Source: Pseudoduganella danionis
Lineage (GTDB): Bacteria; Pseudomonadota; Gammaproteobacteria; Burkholderiales; Burkholderiaceae_D
Length of the DNA stretch: 64,000 bases
Reading direction: 5' to 3'
Assembly: GCF_009720775.1 (NCBI RefSeq)
Contig: NZ_WNKW01000008.1
Coordinates: 1 to 64,000, forward strand
The translations under genes and the position numbers were made by a program. The notes beneath the pieces were generated by a model. It was not told the origin of the DNA. It made no database searches and worked only from the letters and a program-made list of their open reading frames with translations. Below are positions 1-8,170 of the stretch, piece by piece; within the stretch, counting starts at the first letter, position 1; each line of letters opens with the position of its first letter.

Positions 1-471
1 AATCACGGCCACGGACACCTCCACCAGGCAGCAGCACACCGAGCAGCGGAATCACGGCCACGGACACCTTCACCAGGCAGCAGCACACCGAGCAGCGACA
101 CCACGGCCACGGCCAGCTCCACCAGGCAGCAGCACACCGAGCAGCGACACCACGGCCACGGCCAGCTCCACCAGGCAGCAGCACACCGAGCAGCGACACC
201 ACGGCCACGGCCAGCTCCACCAGGCAGCAGCACACGGCCACGGCCAGCTCCACCAGGCAGCAGCACACGGCGCAAGCACACCGAGCAGCGGCATCACAGC
301 CCCGGCCAGCTCCGCCGGTCAGCAGCGCGCCGAGCAGCGACACAACGGCCACGGACACCTCCACCAGGTAGCAGCCCATCGAGCAGCGGCAGCACGGCCA
401 CGGACACCTCCACCAGGTAGCAGCCCATCGAGCAGCGGCAGCACGGCCACGGCCAGCTCCACCAGGTAGGA
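1..471. repeat. 49-bp tandem repeat array (continues off the left edge)
   Basis: About ten degenerate copies of a unit of roughly 49 bp. Each unit carries the core CACGGCCACGGMCAS followed by CTCCACCAGGCAGCAGCACACCG. Copies begin near 1, 50, 98, 147 and 196 and then become irregular, with a deletion variant near 196-270 and CAGGTAGCAGCCCATCG variants near 361-470. The period is not a multiple of three and all frames stay open by composition, so long reading frames here (for example minus strand 3-281, or plus frame 1 open to a TAG at 418-420) are not convincing genes. Function unknown. It lies on the element side of the integrase. Confidence 0.85.
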
Positions 472-687
472 GCTTATAAAGGGTCGGCATCTGACACTTA
501 GTAACGCCTCCAGCAGCTGCGTAGAGCCAGACGATGCTCACCACTATGTGCAGACGTATGCACAGCCTCACCGCCGGCCGGATGGGGCGGCAGGGAATTC
601 TCCCTGCGCACAATCCCAGGAGAGTGCAGGTTGCCAGCAGGCGAAGTCTGGCATGCCCCTATTTAAAAACCGCAGGCTTAGACGATT

Positions 688-802
688 TGTCCCGGTTCTG
701 TCCCGGTTCTGTCCCTGTAAATAAATATAATTACCGGGACAAACTTAACTAATAGAATCAATGACTTAGATATATGTATTTAGTTGTCCCGGCTGTCCCG
801 GT
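688..802. repeat. Iterated TGTCCCGG motifs around an AT-rich core
   Basis: TGTCCCGG-type motifs occur at 688-697, 699-708, 710-715 (partial) and 785-802 (two copies), with an inverted copy at 733-741. The first three are spaced 11 bp apart, one helical turn. Copies 699-707 and 733-741 could pair as a hairpin. The stretch between the outer clusters (about 717-785) is strongly AT-rich. The arrangement looks like iterated protein-binding sites. Next to an integrase these could be recombination-accessory, regulatory or replication sites. I see no gene between 472 and 892. Confidence 0.55.
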
Positions 803-844
803 AGATTTTTCTCGTTTTTCTGCTGCCGCGCCTTGTTAGAGCGT

Positions 845-872
845 AAAAAAACCGTGCACTGCACGGCTTTTT
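845..872 (-). terminator. Terminator of the integrase gene
   Basis: A perfect 7-bp stem, CCGTGCA-C-TGCACGG, is flanked by an A run on the left and a T run on the right, so it can work in both directions. It lies just beyond the integrase stop codon. Confidence 0.75.
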
Positions 873-892
873 GAACTGCCTGGATGGGCGTA

Positions 893-2182
893 TCAGGCGC
901 GCTTGAAGCTCACCGGAATAACGTTCTTACCGCTTTCTACCAGATCGATGTAGTCCGCATACGCCTGCATCATCACCTTGCGCTCTTCCTGGAATTGTTC
1001 GCGGTCGTAAGCTTCCCCGTATTCATCATTGGAGCCGTGCGCCAACTGACGATTGACCACTTCATGCCGGTAGCCCAGGCGAGCCTTGATGATGCCCATT
1101 GCCAGCGAACGAAAGCCGTGGCCCGTGTGTCTCCCTTGGTAGCCCATGCGGCGCAGCGCCATGAGAATGGCACCGTTCGACGCAGGCCGCTCGTGGTCGG
1201 TACGGTTGGGGAACAGATAAATTCCATGCCCGGTCAGCTTGTGCAGTTCACGCAGCAGTGCCCAGCCCTGACGTGGCAGGTGCACATGGTGATCCAGCTT
1301 GCGAGGATTGACCTGTTTGCGCCCCATCTTCATGCGCTGCCATGGAATGACCCACGTTTCATTTTCCAGGTCGATCTCGCTCCACGGCGTTTCGATTAGT
1401 TCGCTGGTTCTGACGAATACCAGGAGCATTAACCGTATCATGATTCGAGTCGGCAGGAACATGCCGGCCTCGGCTTGGCGCAACGCGGCAAGGAAATCCG
1501 GCAGCTCGTCAGTGCTAATTGCTGCATGGTGGCCTTTGGCACGTGGCTTTAGGGCACCGCGCAGGTCCGGGACCGGGTTGTACTTAACGACCCCTTTGGC
1601 GATGGCGAAGCGAAAAACCGCACTACAGTGGGCGGCAACGCGGGCGGCCATGTCTACCGCGCCGCGCCGCTCGATCTGACGTAGCGTATCGAGCAGCAAC
1701 GGAGCATCGACCTCAGCCATCGGCCGGCTACCGATGCGCGGGAACACGTCGTTTTCCAGCCGTGCAAGCGCTTCTTTAGCCGTGTTGGGCTTCCAGGTCT
1801 CAGCTTTGTTAGCGTGCCATTCTCGCGCCAGGACCTCAAAAGTATTGATTGCCGCGACCTTCTTTTGCAGTTTTTCAATGCGCTTGCTCTGGGCCGGGTC
1901 AATACCGGCCGTCTGTTGCTGCTTGGCCTTGCTACGCTCCGCCCTGGCACCAGCCAGTGTCACCTCTGGATAGCTGCCGAAGGTCAGACGAGATTCTTTA
2001 CCACTGGCCTGGCGCACCTTCATACGCCAGAACTTGGAGCCATTTGGCATTACCTCGACATACAGCCCACCGCCATCAGACAACTTGTAAGGTTTCTCAG
2101 TTGGCTTGGCGTTGCGTAGTTGGATATCAGTGAGAGGGGTTATCAGTTTTGGCATTTTGGGGGCATGTTTTTTTGGGGGCAT
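893..2182 (-). CDS. P4-type tyrosine integrase
   Basis: A 429-residue site-specific recombinase of the phage P4 / genomic-island class. The N-terminal ~90 residues form the DUF4102-type arm-binding domain, with the family's LSDGGGLYVEV segment. A core-binding domain follows, then the catalytic domain. The visible catalytic set is Arg in VRTSEL (near 260), His and Arg in HGFR, His in LAHGS and the nucleophile Tyr in EAYDR. Length is normal. The gene points away from tRNA-Ser(UGA), whose 3' end lies 138 bp upstream, the usual arrangement for elements inserted in a tRNA 3' end. An in-frame ATG at 2155 is an alternative start. I chose 2182 because of the G-rich stretch 8 bp upstream. Confidence 0.93.
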   Translation of the reverse strand: MPPKKHAPKMPKLITPLTDIQLRNAKPTEKPYKLSDGGGLYVEVMPNGSKFWRMKVRQASGKESRLTFGSYPEVTLAGARAERSKAKQQQTAGIDPAQSKRIEKLQKKVAAINTFEVLAREWHANKAETWKPNTAKEALARLENDVFPRIGSRPMAEVDAPLLLDTLRQIERRGAVDMAARVAAHCSAVFRFAIAKGVVKYNPVPDLRGALKPRAKGHHAAISTDELPDFLAALRQAEAGMFLPTRIMIRLMLLVFVRTSELIETPWSEIDLENETWVIPWQRMKMGRKQVNPRKLDHHVHLPRQGWALLRELHKLTGHGIYLFPNRTDHERPASNGAILMALRRMGYQGRHTGHGFRSLAMGIIKARLGYRHEVVNRQLAHGSNDEYGEAYDREQFQEERKVMMQAYADYIDLVESGKNVIPVSFKRA

Positions 2183-2212
2183 GAATTATGCCCCCAAAGA
2201 TGCCCCCAAAAA
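2155..2212. promoter_or_regulatory. Inverted and direct repeats over the integrase start
   Basis: Four copies of an 11-12 bp motif: TTTTGGGGGCAT at 2155-2166 and 2171-2182, and its inverse ATGCCCCCAAA at 2188-2198 and 2200-2212. The inner pair forms an inverted repeat around a 5-bp spacer. The first two copies contain the integrase ATG codons. Such a symmetric cluster on the start is a candidate operator or arm site, plausibly for autoregulation by the integrase or a partner protein. Confidence 0.6.
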
Positions 2213-2250
2213 GACGGGATGTCAATGCACTCCCCGGAACGTCCGGGAAC

Positions 2251-2287
2251 AAAAAAACCGCGCTCTCACTGGGAGATTCGCGGTTTT
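2251..2287 (-). terminator. Terminator downstream of tRNA-Ser
   Basis: On the minus strand, CCGCGAATCTC pairs imperfectly with GAGAGCGCGG and is followed by seven T residues. It lies 34 bp beyond the 3' end of the tRNA and would end its transcript before the integrase. Confidence 0.7.
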
Positions 2288-2320
2288 CGGGACTCCACGG
2301 TACTTCGTGGAATTATTTTC

Positions 2321-2410
2321 TGGCGGAAGCGGTGAGATTCGAACTCACGAACGGCGCAAACCGTCGGCAGTTTTCAAGACTGCTGCCTTCAACCACTCGG
2401 CCACGCTTCC
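2321..2410 (-). tRNA. tRNA-Ser (UGA), 3' end is the likely attachment site
   Basis: A 90-nt cloverleaf with an encoded CCA end, a long variable arm typical of tRNA-Ser, GTTCGAATC in the T arm and the anticodon TGA within CTTGAAA. The neighbouring P4-type integrase makes its 3' end the probable attachment core. I found no second copy of the tRNA 3' end between 1 and 892, so the other junction should lie outside the window. Confidence 0.95.
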
Positions 2411-2470
2411 TGAACGAGCGACATTATACATTCTTCATCCGCAGTTGGGGCGCTTTCCGCCGCCACAGGC

Positions 2471-4555
2471 TCAGGCTGCGCGGCTGCCCTGCTCTGCCGC
2501 CAGATTCTTGCGCATGGCCAGTTCGAAGGCATCGGCCTCCAGCGGACGCGAAAACAGATAGCCCTGCACCTCGTCGCAACCGGACTGGCGCAGGAATTCC
2601 AGCTGCTCGGCCGTCTCCACGCCCTCCGCTATCACCTTGTGCTTGAGCTGCTGGGCGATGCTGATGATGGTATTGGCAATGGCGCAATCGTTGGCGTCGT
2701 CAGGGATGCCGATGGTGAAGGAACGATCGATCTTCAGCGTATCGATGGGGAAGCGCTTGAGATAGGACAGGCTGGAATAGCCGGTGCCGAAATCGTCGAG
2801 CGATAGCGTGACGCCCAGCGCCGCGATCTGGTCCATGATGCCGATGACGCGCTCGATGTTATTCATCAGCGTGCTTTCCGTGATCTCCAGTTCCAGCCAT
2901 TCCGGCGCCAGACCATAGCGCTGCAGCGTAGTCTGCACCCGCCCCGGCAAGCTGGCCGTGAACTCGCGCGCCGACACATTGACGGCCAGCCGCACGGGCG
3001 CCAGCCCGGCCTGCTGCCAGCGCTGCGCCTGCGCGCAAGCCTGTTCCAGCACCCATTCACCGACCTGCACCACCAGCCCCGTCGCTTCGGCCAGCGGTAT
3101 GAACTCGGCCGGCGGCACCAGCCCGCGCTGCGGGTGGCGCCAGCGCACCAGCGCCTCCGCGCCGATGATGCGGCCACTGGCAATCTCGAACTTGGGCTGG
3201 TAATGCAGTAGCAGTTCGCCATTGCTGAGCGCATGGCGCAAGCCCGTTTCGATGCGCATGCGCTCCTGCATACCCTGATTCATGTCCTGACTGTAGAAGG
3301 CCACATGGTCGCCCTCGGCACCGCCCTCCTGCTTGGCGCGGTACATGGCAATGTCGGCCAGCCGCAGCAGGGTTTCTGCATCGCTGCCATCCTGCGGATA
3401 CACGCTGATGCCTATGCTGCCGCCCACGCGCAGATCATGGCCATCGATCAGGAACGGCGTGTTCAGTGTCGCCAGCAGTTTTTGCGCCACCATGCTGGCC
3501 TCGAAGTGCTGGCCGATATCGAACAGGCCGATGGCAAACTCGTCGCCGCCGAGACGCGCCACCAGATCCTGATCGCGCAGCACAGCACGGAAACGCCGCG
3601 CCACTTCACAGAGCAATTCATCGCCCACTGTGCGGCCCAGGGTATCGTTGATCAGCTTGAAGCGATTCAGGTCGATGAACAGCACGCAGCCATGCAGCTT
3701 GCTGCGCTGGGCCACCGTCAGCGCCTGATCGACCAACTTGGTCAGCAGCGTCCGGTTGGGCAGATTGGTCAGCGCATCGTAATAGGCCAGATGGTGGATG
3801 CGTTCTTCCGCCAGCTTGCGTTCGGTAATGTCGGTCAGGTAGGCGATCAGGCCGATAGGCCGGCCATGCGGGTCGCGCAGTGGCGACAGCGACAGGCTGG
3901 CCCAGAATACTTCGCCCGATTTCTTTTTGCGCCGCACCTCCATCAGCCGGCCACCCTGCTCGAGGAAGGTATCGTCGATGCTCTCGTCCTCGTCTTCGTA
4001 GAGGAACAGGATGTTGCGGCCTATCGCTTCCACCGAGCTATAGCCGAACAGCCGTTCAGCGCCCTTGTTCCAGCTGATGATGAAGCCGTTCATATCCATG
4101 GTCAGCACGGACTCATGAATATGGTCAAGTATCTGGGACTGATGCTGGAGCTGGTTTTCCACCTGCACATAGGCATGGGTGGAGCGCTGGGCCAGCGACT
4201 GGGTATGCAGCACGCCCGCCGCCAGATGGGCTAACGCCCGCAGATGCGAACGATCGAGTTCGCTGTATTCGGTCCGCCCCGAGACCACGAAGCGACCAAA
4301 ACACTGCCCTTCATAGCAGATATCCTGGATCAGGCTGGGCACGGCCGCATCATTCGCGGCCAGCACTTCGATCACGGGCGGTTCGAGCAGAACCGCTTGC
4401 TCATCCACGGGAATAAAGTCCCCTAGCGGACTGTGCATCACGCTGCGTACGATGCGCCCTAGTTCCTCGCTGAGTGCTGTGCCGCGCAAGCGCAACACCG
4501 CGTCACAAAGTGCCGCGCTATGACTCAGAAAATCGGAGGATGGAGGCGCGAGCAT
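2471..4555 (-). CDS. PAS-GGDEF-EAL cyclic-di-GMP signalling protein
   Basis: A 694-residue predicted soluble protein. The N-terminal ~130 residues look GAF-like and are poorly conserved. A PAS/PAC domain spans about 135-250, a GGDEF domain about 255-420 and an EAL domain about 435-680. The cyclase motif GGDEF (336-340) and the phosphodiesterase motif EAL (467-469) are both intact, as is DDFGTGYSS, so both activities are possible. PAS sensing probably sets the balance. The gene follows the HDOD gene with 3 bp between stop and start, so the two are almost certainly co-translated. No membrane segment is evident. Confidence 0.93.
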   Translation of the reverse strand: MLAPPSSDFLSHSAALCDAVLRLRGTALSEELGRIVRSVMHSPLGDFIPVDEQAVLLEPPVIEVLAANDAAVPSLIQDICYEGQCFGRFVVSGRTEYSELDRSHLRALAHLAAGVLHTQSLAQRSTHAYVQVENQLQHQSQILDHIHESVLTMDMNGFIISWNKGAERLFGYSSVEAIGRNILFLYEDEDESIDDTFLEQGGRLMEVRRKKKSGEVFWASLSLSPLRDPHGRPIGLIAYLTDITERKLAEERIHHLAYYDALTNLPNRTLLTKLVDQALTVAQRSKLHGCVLFIDLNRFKLINDTLGRTVGDELLCEVARRFRAVLRDQDLVARLGGDEFAIGLFDIGQHFEASMVAQKLLATLNTPFLIDGHDLRVGGSIGISVYPQDGSDAETLLRLADIAMYRAKQEGGAEGDHVAFYSQDMNQGMQERMRIETGLRHALSNGELLLHYQPKFEIASGRIIGAEALVRWRHPQRGLVPPAEFIPLAEATGLVVQVGEWVLEQACAQAQRWQQAGLAPVRLAVNVSAREFTASLPGRVQTTLQRYGLAPEWLELEITESTLMNNIERVIGIMDQIAALGVTLSLDDFGTGYSSLSYLKRFPIDTLKIDRSFTIGIPDDANDCAIANTIISIAQQLKHKVIAEGVETAEQLEFLRQSGCDEVQGYLFSRPLEADAFELAMRKNLAAEQGSRAA

Positions 4556-4558
4556 TGT

Positions 4559-5725
4559 TTATATATTCCGGCTCACCTGAATCGCCCACTGGTAGGCTTG
4601 CAACTGCGTCGCCCAGTAGGTCGCGGGATCAATTCCGACCTGCTCCAACGCAGCGCGGTCTGGCCGTTCAACCAGCTTGAGCAGCTCGCCCAGCGCGCCG
4701 CCACGGTCCAGCAGCGCCATCACCACATCGAGATCCAGACTCAGGGCCGCGACGATTTCCGTCATCGGCATGTCGAGCAGTACGTCGAGCAGCGAGAACA
4801 CACCCGTCACGAACGCCATATCGAGCTGGTCGCGTTCCCAATCCAGTGCCTTGCCCAACGCTTCCATCTGGGCTGCCCGCACAGCGGCCAGCGGCAGCAG
4901 CGGATTGGCTTTACCGTCATCCTGCTGACGCGCGTACAGCAGCAGCTGCAGCCAGCGCTGCAACTGGCGCCGGCCCAGCACATTGATGGCCTGGCCGAAG
5001 CTGTGGATAGGCGAACTGAGCGCAAACGCTGCCGAGTTCACCAGTTTCAGTAAATGGTAGGACAGTGCCGGATCCTGCTTGAGCAGCACTTCCAGTTCGC
5101 GCGAATCGGCATCGCGTGCCAGCAAGCCCAGCAGCGCCAGCAAACGCTTGCGCGAGGTGCCGTCGTTGGCGTTCAGGTCGCGCGGCGGATGCAGGGCGAA
5201 ATCGCCGCTGAACCACGAGAAGCCCGCCTTGGCACATTCGGCAATGCGCTGCTCGCTCTGCATATTGCTGGCCAGATGGGGGCCAGGCTGGCCGATCAGC
5301 GCCAGCACGGGCGGCAGCGAGGTCGAGGCGTCATACATCAGCGATTTGGCGCCGCTCAGGGTGGCGGCCATGCCGGCCAGACCATCGATCATGATGCGGT
5401 AGCCGGCTTCCGTATAGCTGGCCAGCTTCTTTTGCACAGGCACTTCGGCCACGGCAGCGGCCGGCACACGCAGAACCACGCGGTTAGGCGGCAAGCCGTC
5501 CAGTTGCGACAGCTCCAGCTGGGCGGGCTGCGGTACGTTGAGTAGGCAATCGAGCGGCAGGAAGGACTCCAGCACTTCGCTGGTTTTCAGCAGCGATAGC
5601 GCGCTCTGCCAGACATCGCCTGCGTCTTCGGACGGCTCTATAGTCAGCGCAACCCACTCGTTATGCGCGTTGGAAACCGCTTGCAATGCTACCAGCGGGA
5701 ACAGGCTCGATTCAGACGCAGACAT
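4559..5725 (-). CDS. HDOD-domain signalling protein with degenerate EAL-like N-terminus
   Basis: A 388-residue protein. The N-terminal ~190 residues resemble the degenerate EAL region of YuxH-type proteins: no EAL motif, but a phosphodiesterase-like strand/helix pattern. The C-terminal ~200 residues form an HDOD domain, with LLKQDPALSYHLLKLVNSAAF and INVLGRRQLQRWLQLLLY being typical of the family. HDOD proteins bind signals or partners and usually have no catalytic activity. I prefer the ATG at 5725, with AAGAGA upstream, over the ATG at 5782, which lacks a ribosome-binding site. It is the first gene of a two-gene unit with the PAS-GGDEF-EAL gene. The 240 bp between it and the next gene (5726-5966) is AT-rich and holds two AAGACCAA direct repeats near 5818-5840, but no gene. 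Confidence 0.85.
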   Translation of the reverse strand: MSASESSLFPLVALQAVSNAHNEWVALTIEPSEDAGDVWQSALSLLKTSEVLESFLPLDCLLNVPQPAQLELSQLDGLPPNRVVLRVPAAAVAEVPVQKKLASYTEAGYRIMIDGLAGMAATLSGAKSLMYDASTSLPPVLALIGQPGPHLASNMQSEQRIAECAKAGFSWFSGDFALHPPRDLNANDGTSRKRLLALLGLLARDADSRELEVLLKQDPALSYHLLKLVNSAAFALSSPIHSFGQAINVLGRRQLQRWLQLLLYARQQDDGKANPLLPLAAVRAAQMEALGKALDWERDQLDMAFVTGVFSLLDVLLDMPMTEIVAALSLDLDVVMALLDRGGALGELLKLVERPDRAALEQVGIDPATYWATQLQAYQWAIQVSRNI

Positions 5726-5966
5726 CAGATTCTCTTGGATGGTTGAGCTCACAATCTTAGAGTAAGAATTAACATAAAGCAATCAATTACCATTTGGAAG
5801 GATTGCATTTCTTATCAAGACCAATCTAAGACCAAAAAACCACAACAGCAGTAACAAAAAATGAACGAGCAGCAATATATCAGAGTTTTTCCGGCAAACA
5901 GGAACAGTTGAAAATTGCTCAACGGAATTAGAAGTAAATCTCTGTTTCTTTGCAACAATGCTCGGG

Positions 5967-6581
5967 CTAGCCATGCTGGACAGCAAAACGGATCAGTTCG
6001 GCCTGCCCTTCGATGCCCAGCTTGCGCTTGATGTTGAGACGGTGTGTTTCTACCGTGCGCACGCTGAGATCGAGCGCGCGCGCGATCTGCTTGTTGGATT
6101 CGCCGCGCGCCAGATGGCGCAGCACTTCCTGCTCGCGCGTAGTGAGTTGCATATCAGGCAACTGCGGCTGGGCCAGCTGGCGTGCCAGCGCCGCACTGTA
6201 ATAGATGCCACCCGACATCACCGTTTCTATCGCCACCACGATATCTTTGCCGGGCGCATCCTTGAGCACATAGCCGCGCGCGCCAGCCCGTATGGCTTGC
6301 GACACATATTCGAGCTTGTCGTGCATGGACAGGATCAGCACGGCGATGCGGGGGAAGGCGGCGCGGAACTGGGCGGTCGCCTCAATGCCGTTGGTATCGC
6401 GCATATTGATGTCCATGAGCACAAGATCGATATCGATCTGCGCGGCCTGCTCAAGCGCTTCGGCCGCCCCGCCTGCCTCGGCCACCACCTGGAACTGCGG
6501 CATGGCTTCCAGCCGCGCCCGCAGGCCGTCACGCACCAGAGGATGGTCATCCACCAGTTGTATTTTGATCGTCGCCGTCAT
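5967..6581 (-). CDS. NarL/FixJ-family response regulator
   Basis: A 204-residue two-component regulator. The receiver domain (1-120) has the acidic pair DD at 11-12, phosphoacceptor Asp57 in LMDINM and the conserved Lys in LKDAP. A LuxR-type helix-turn-helix spans about 140-200 (LTTREQEVLRHLARGESNKQIA). It lies directly downstream of the cache-domain kinase on the same strand, with 33 bp between them, and should be its partner. The pair is divergent from cstA, so cstA-ybdD is a reasonable target. That is an inference from position alone. Confidence 0.94.
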   Translation of the reverse strand: MTATIKIQLVDDHPLVRDGLRARLEAMPQFQVVAEAGGAAEALEQAAQIDIDLVLMDINMRDTNGIEATAQFRAAFPRIAVLILSMHDKLEYVSQAIRAGARGYVLKDAPGKDIVVAIETVMSGGIYYSAALARQLAQPQLPDMQLTTREQEVLRHLARGESNKQIARALDLSVRTVETHRLNIKRKLGIEGQAELIRFAVQHG

Positions 6582-6614
6582 ATCACGCTTTCTGTTTACC
6601 GATGTTCGGTGGTT

Positions 6615-7976
6615 CTAACTGTCATTGGCTGCAAATGCCGTCAGCACGGTGCCCGTGCTGCCTGATTCGATGCTGAAGCGCCCGCCGATAGCATCCATAC
6701 GCTCCATCATATTGCGCAATCCGATTCCCCGCTGAGGATGCAGTGCGATGCCCTCGGCATCGAAGCCCTTGCCGTCATCGCGTATGCACAGCGTCACGCC
6801 GTCAGCCTCGCCACGCAGCGTGATCTCGATCTGCCCCGCTGCCGCATGGCGGCCGATATTGGTCAGCGCTTCCTGCGCCAGCCGGAACAGCACGGTATTA
6901 GCCACATCGGATAGCCCGTCCGTCGCACCGCTGGCCTCGAACTGCACCGGCGTGCCGCTGCTGTGCGTGTATTCCTGTCCCAGATGCTTGAGTGCCGCCG
7001 CCAGTCCCAGATCGTCCAGTATGGCGGGACGCAGATTATGGGAAATCCGCCGCACCTCGCCCATCACATTGCTCAACTGATCTGCGGCATGCTCGAACAC
7101 GCCCTGTGCCGCCTCGATCTGGCCCGGCTGGCCGGACGACAGCCGTATCATGCCCGCTTCGATCTGCAGCTTGATCGAGACCAGCCACTGGCTGATACCG
7201 TCATGCAGGTCGCGCGACAGCCGCGCACGCTCCTCTTCCTGCGATTCCACCACGCGCTGGGCCAGCACTTTCAGCTTGGCATCGGCTACGCGCAGTTCGC
7301 TGATGTTGAGCGCCACGCCGGAACTGGCCACCACCACCGCCGCCGCAATCGCGATCAGCGCGATCCACAGCATGGTGTTATGGATGTTGCCCGACTGCTG
7401 GACATCGACCTTGGCCAGTGCCTGTTCCACGTCGTCCAGATAGATGCCGGTGCCCAGCATCCAGCCCCAGCGCGGCAGCGGCACCACATAGCCGAGCTTG
7501 GCCACGGGCTTATGGGTGGATGGCTTGATCCACATATAGCGCTGCAGCCCGCCGCCTTCGCGCGCACGCTGCAGCAGCTTCTGGATGGTGGGCTGGCCCT
7601 GCTCGTCGCGCAAGTCATACAGATTACGGCCCACCAGCTCCGGCTGGCGCGGATGCATCAGCGAATTGCCCTGCATATCGTAGACAAAGAAATAGCCATC
7701 ATCGCCATAACTGAGACTGGACAGGATGCGTTTGGCTTCTTCGCGCGCCGCCGGGTCATCCCGGCCCGCATCGTACAGATGGGCAATGGAGTGCTGGGCC
7801 AGCGTAACGTAGTGCTTGAGCTCGGCCTCCTTGCTGCTCAGATAGGCTTGCTGGATGGTGCTGCGCTGCTGCTGGGCCAGCAGTTCCGACTGATGCCACA
7901 CCGCCAGTGCGATCGCGCACAGGGCGAGGATCAGTGGCGTAATCGCCAGAAACAGCACTTTTTGCCGCAGTCGCAT
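6615..7976 (-). CDS. Cache-domain sensor histidine kinase (HisKA_3 type)
   Basis: A 453-residue membrane kinase. TM1 spans about 7-27, followed by a periplasmic single-cache domain (about 35-190, with YFFVYDMQGNSLMHP and WMLGTGIYLDDV typical of sCache_2), then TM2 at about 203-225 and a coiled linker. A HisKA_3 dimerisation domain carries His258 in SRDLHDGISQW. An ATPase domain has the N box ALTNIGRHA and the G boxes DDGKGF and GIGLRNM. Cache domains of this kind commonly bind small carboxylates or other metabolites. Beside a carbon-starvation/pyruvate transporter gene, that suggests carbon-source sensing. The gene forms an operon with the NarL-type regulator. Confidence 0.93.
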   Translation of the reverse strand: MRLRQKVLFLAITPLILALCAIALAVWHQSELLAQQQRSTIQQAYLSSKEAELKHYVTLAQHSIAHLYDAGRDDPAAREEAKRILSSLSYGDDGYFFVYDMQGNSLMHPRQPELVGRNLYDLRDEQGQPTIQKLLQRAREGGGLQRYMWIKPSTHKPVAKLGYVVPLPRWGWMLGTGIYLDDVEQALAKVDVQQSGNIHNTMLWIALIAIAAAVVVASSGVALNISELRVADAKLKVLAQRVVESQEEERARLSRDLHDGISQWLVSIKLQIEAGMIRLSSGQPGQIEAAQGVFEHAADQLSNVMGEVRRISHNLRPAILDDLGLAAALKHLGQEYTHSSGTPVQFEASGATDGLSDVANTVLFRLAQEALTNIGRHAAAGQIEITLRGEADGVTLCIRDDGKGFDAEGIALHPQRGIGLRNMMERMDAIGGRFSIESGSTGTVLTAFAANDS

Positions 7977-8170
7977 AACTATCCTGCCCGTTGAGATCCT
8001 GCGATTTTACGCGCAGGCGGCCACTTCCCACTACGTAGTTATACGCAGCGCACTTGCGTATTGCTGCGCTTGTGAGCGATATGCGATTCCTGAATACTGT
8101 TCATAAGCTGCCAGCATTCCAGATTTACACCGAGTTTTTACGGAGCAGCAACACTATCCTTGGAGGAAGT

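Noticed and set aside
3..420. Reading frames through the 49-bp repeats (both strands)
   Set aside because: The period is not divisible by three and all frames are open, so openness is a composition effect. No start with ribosome-binding site or family match.
1..471. CRISPR array
   Set aside because: Units abut without unique spacers, and there are no cas genes.
472..892. Second attachment site (copy of the tRNA-Ser 3' end)
   Set aside because: No match to the tRNA 3' sequence was found by eye in this interval, so the other junction should be outside the window.
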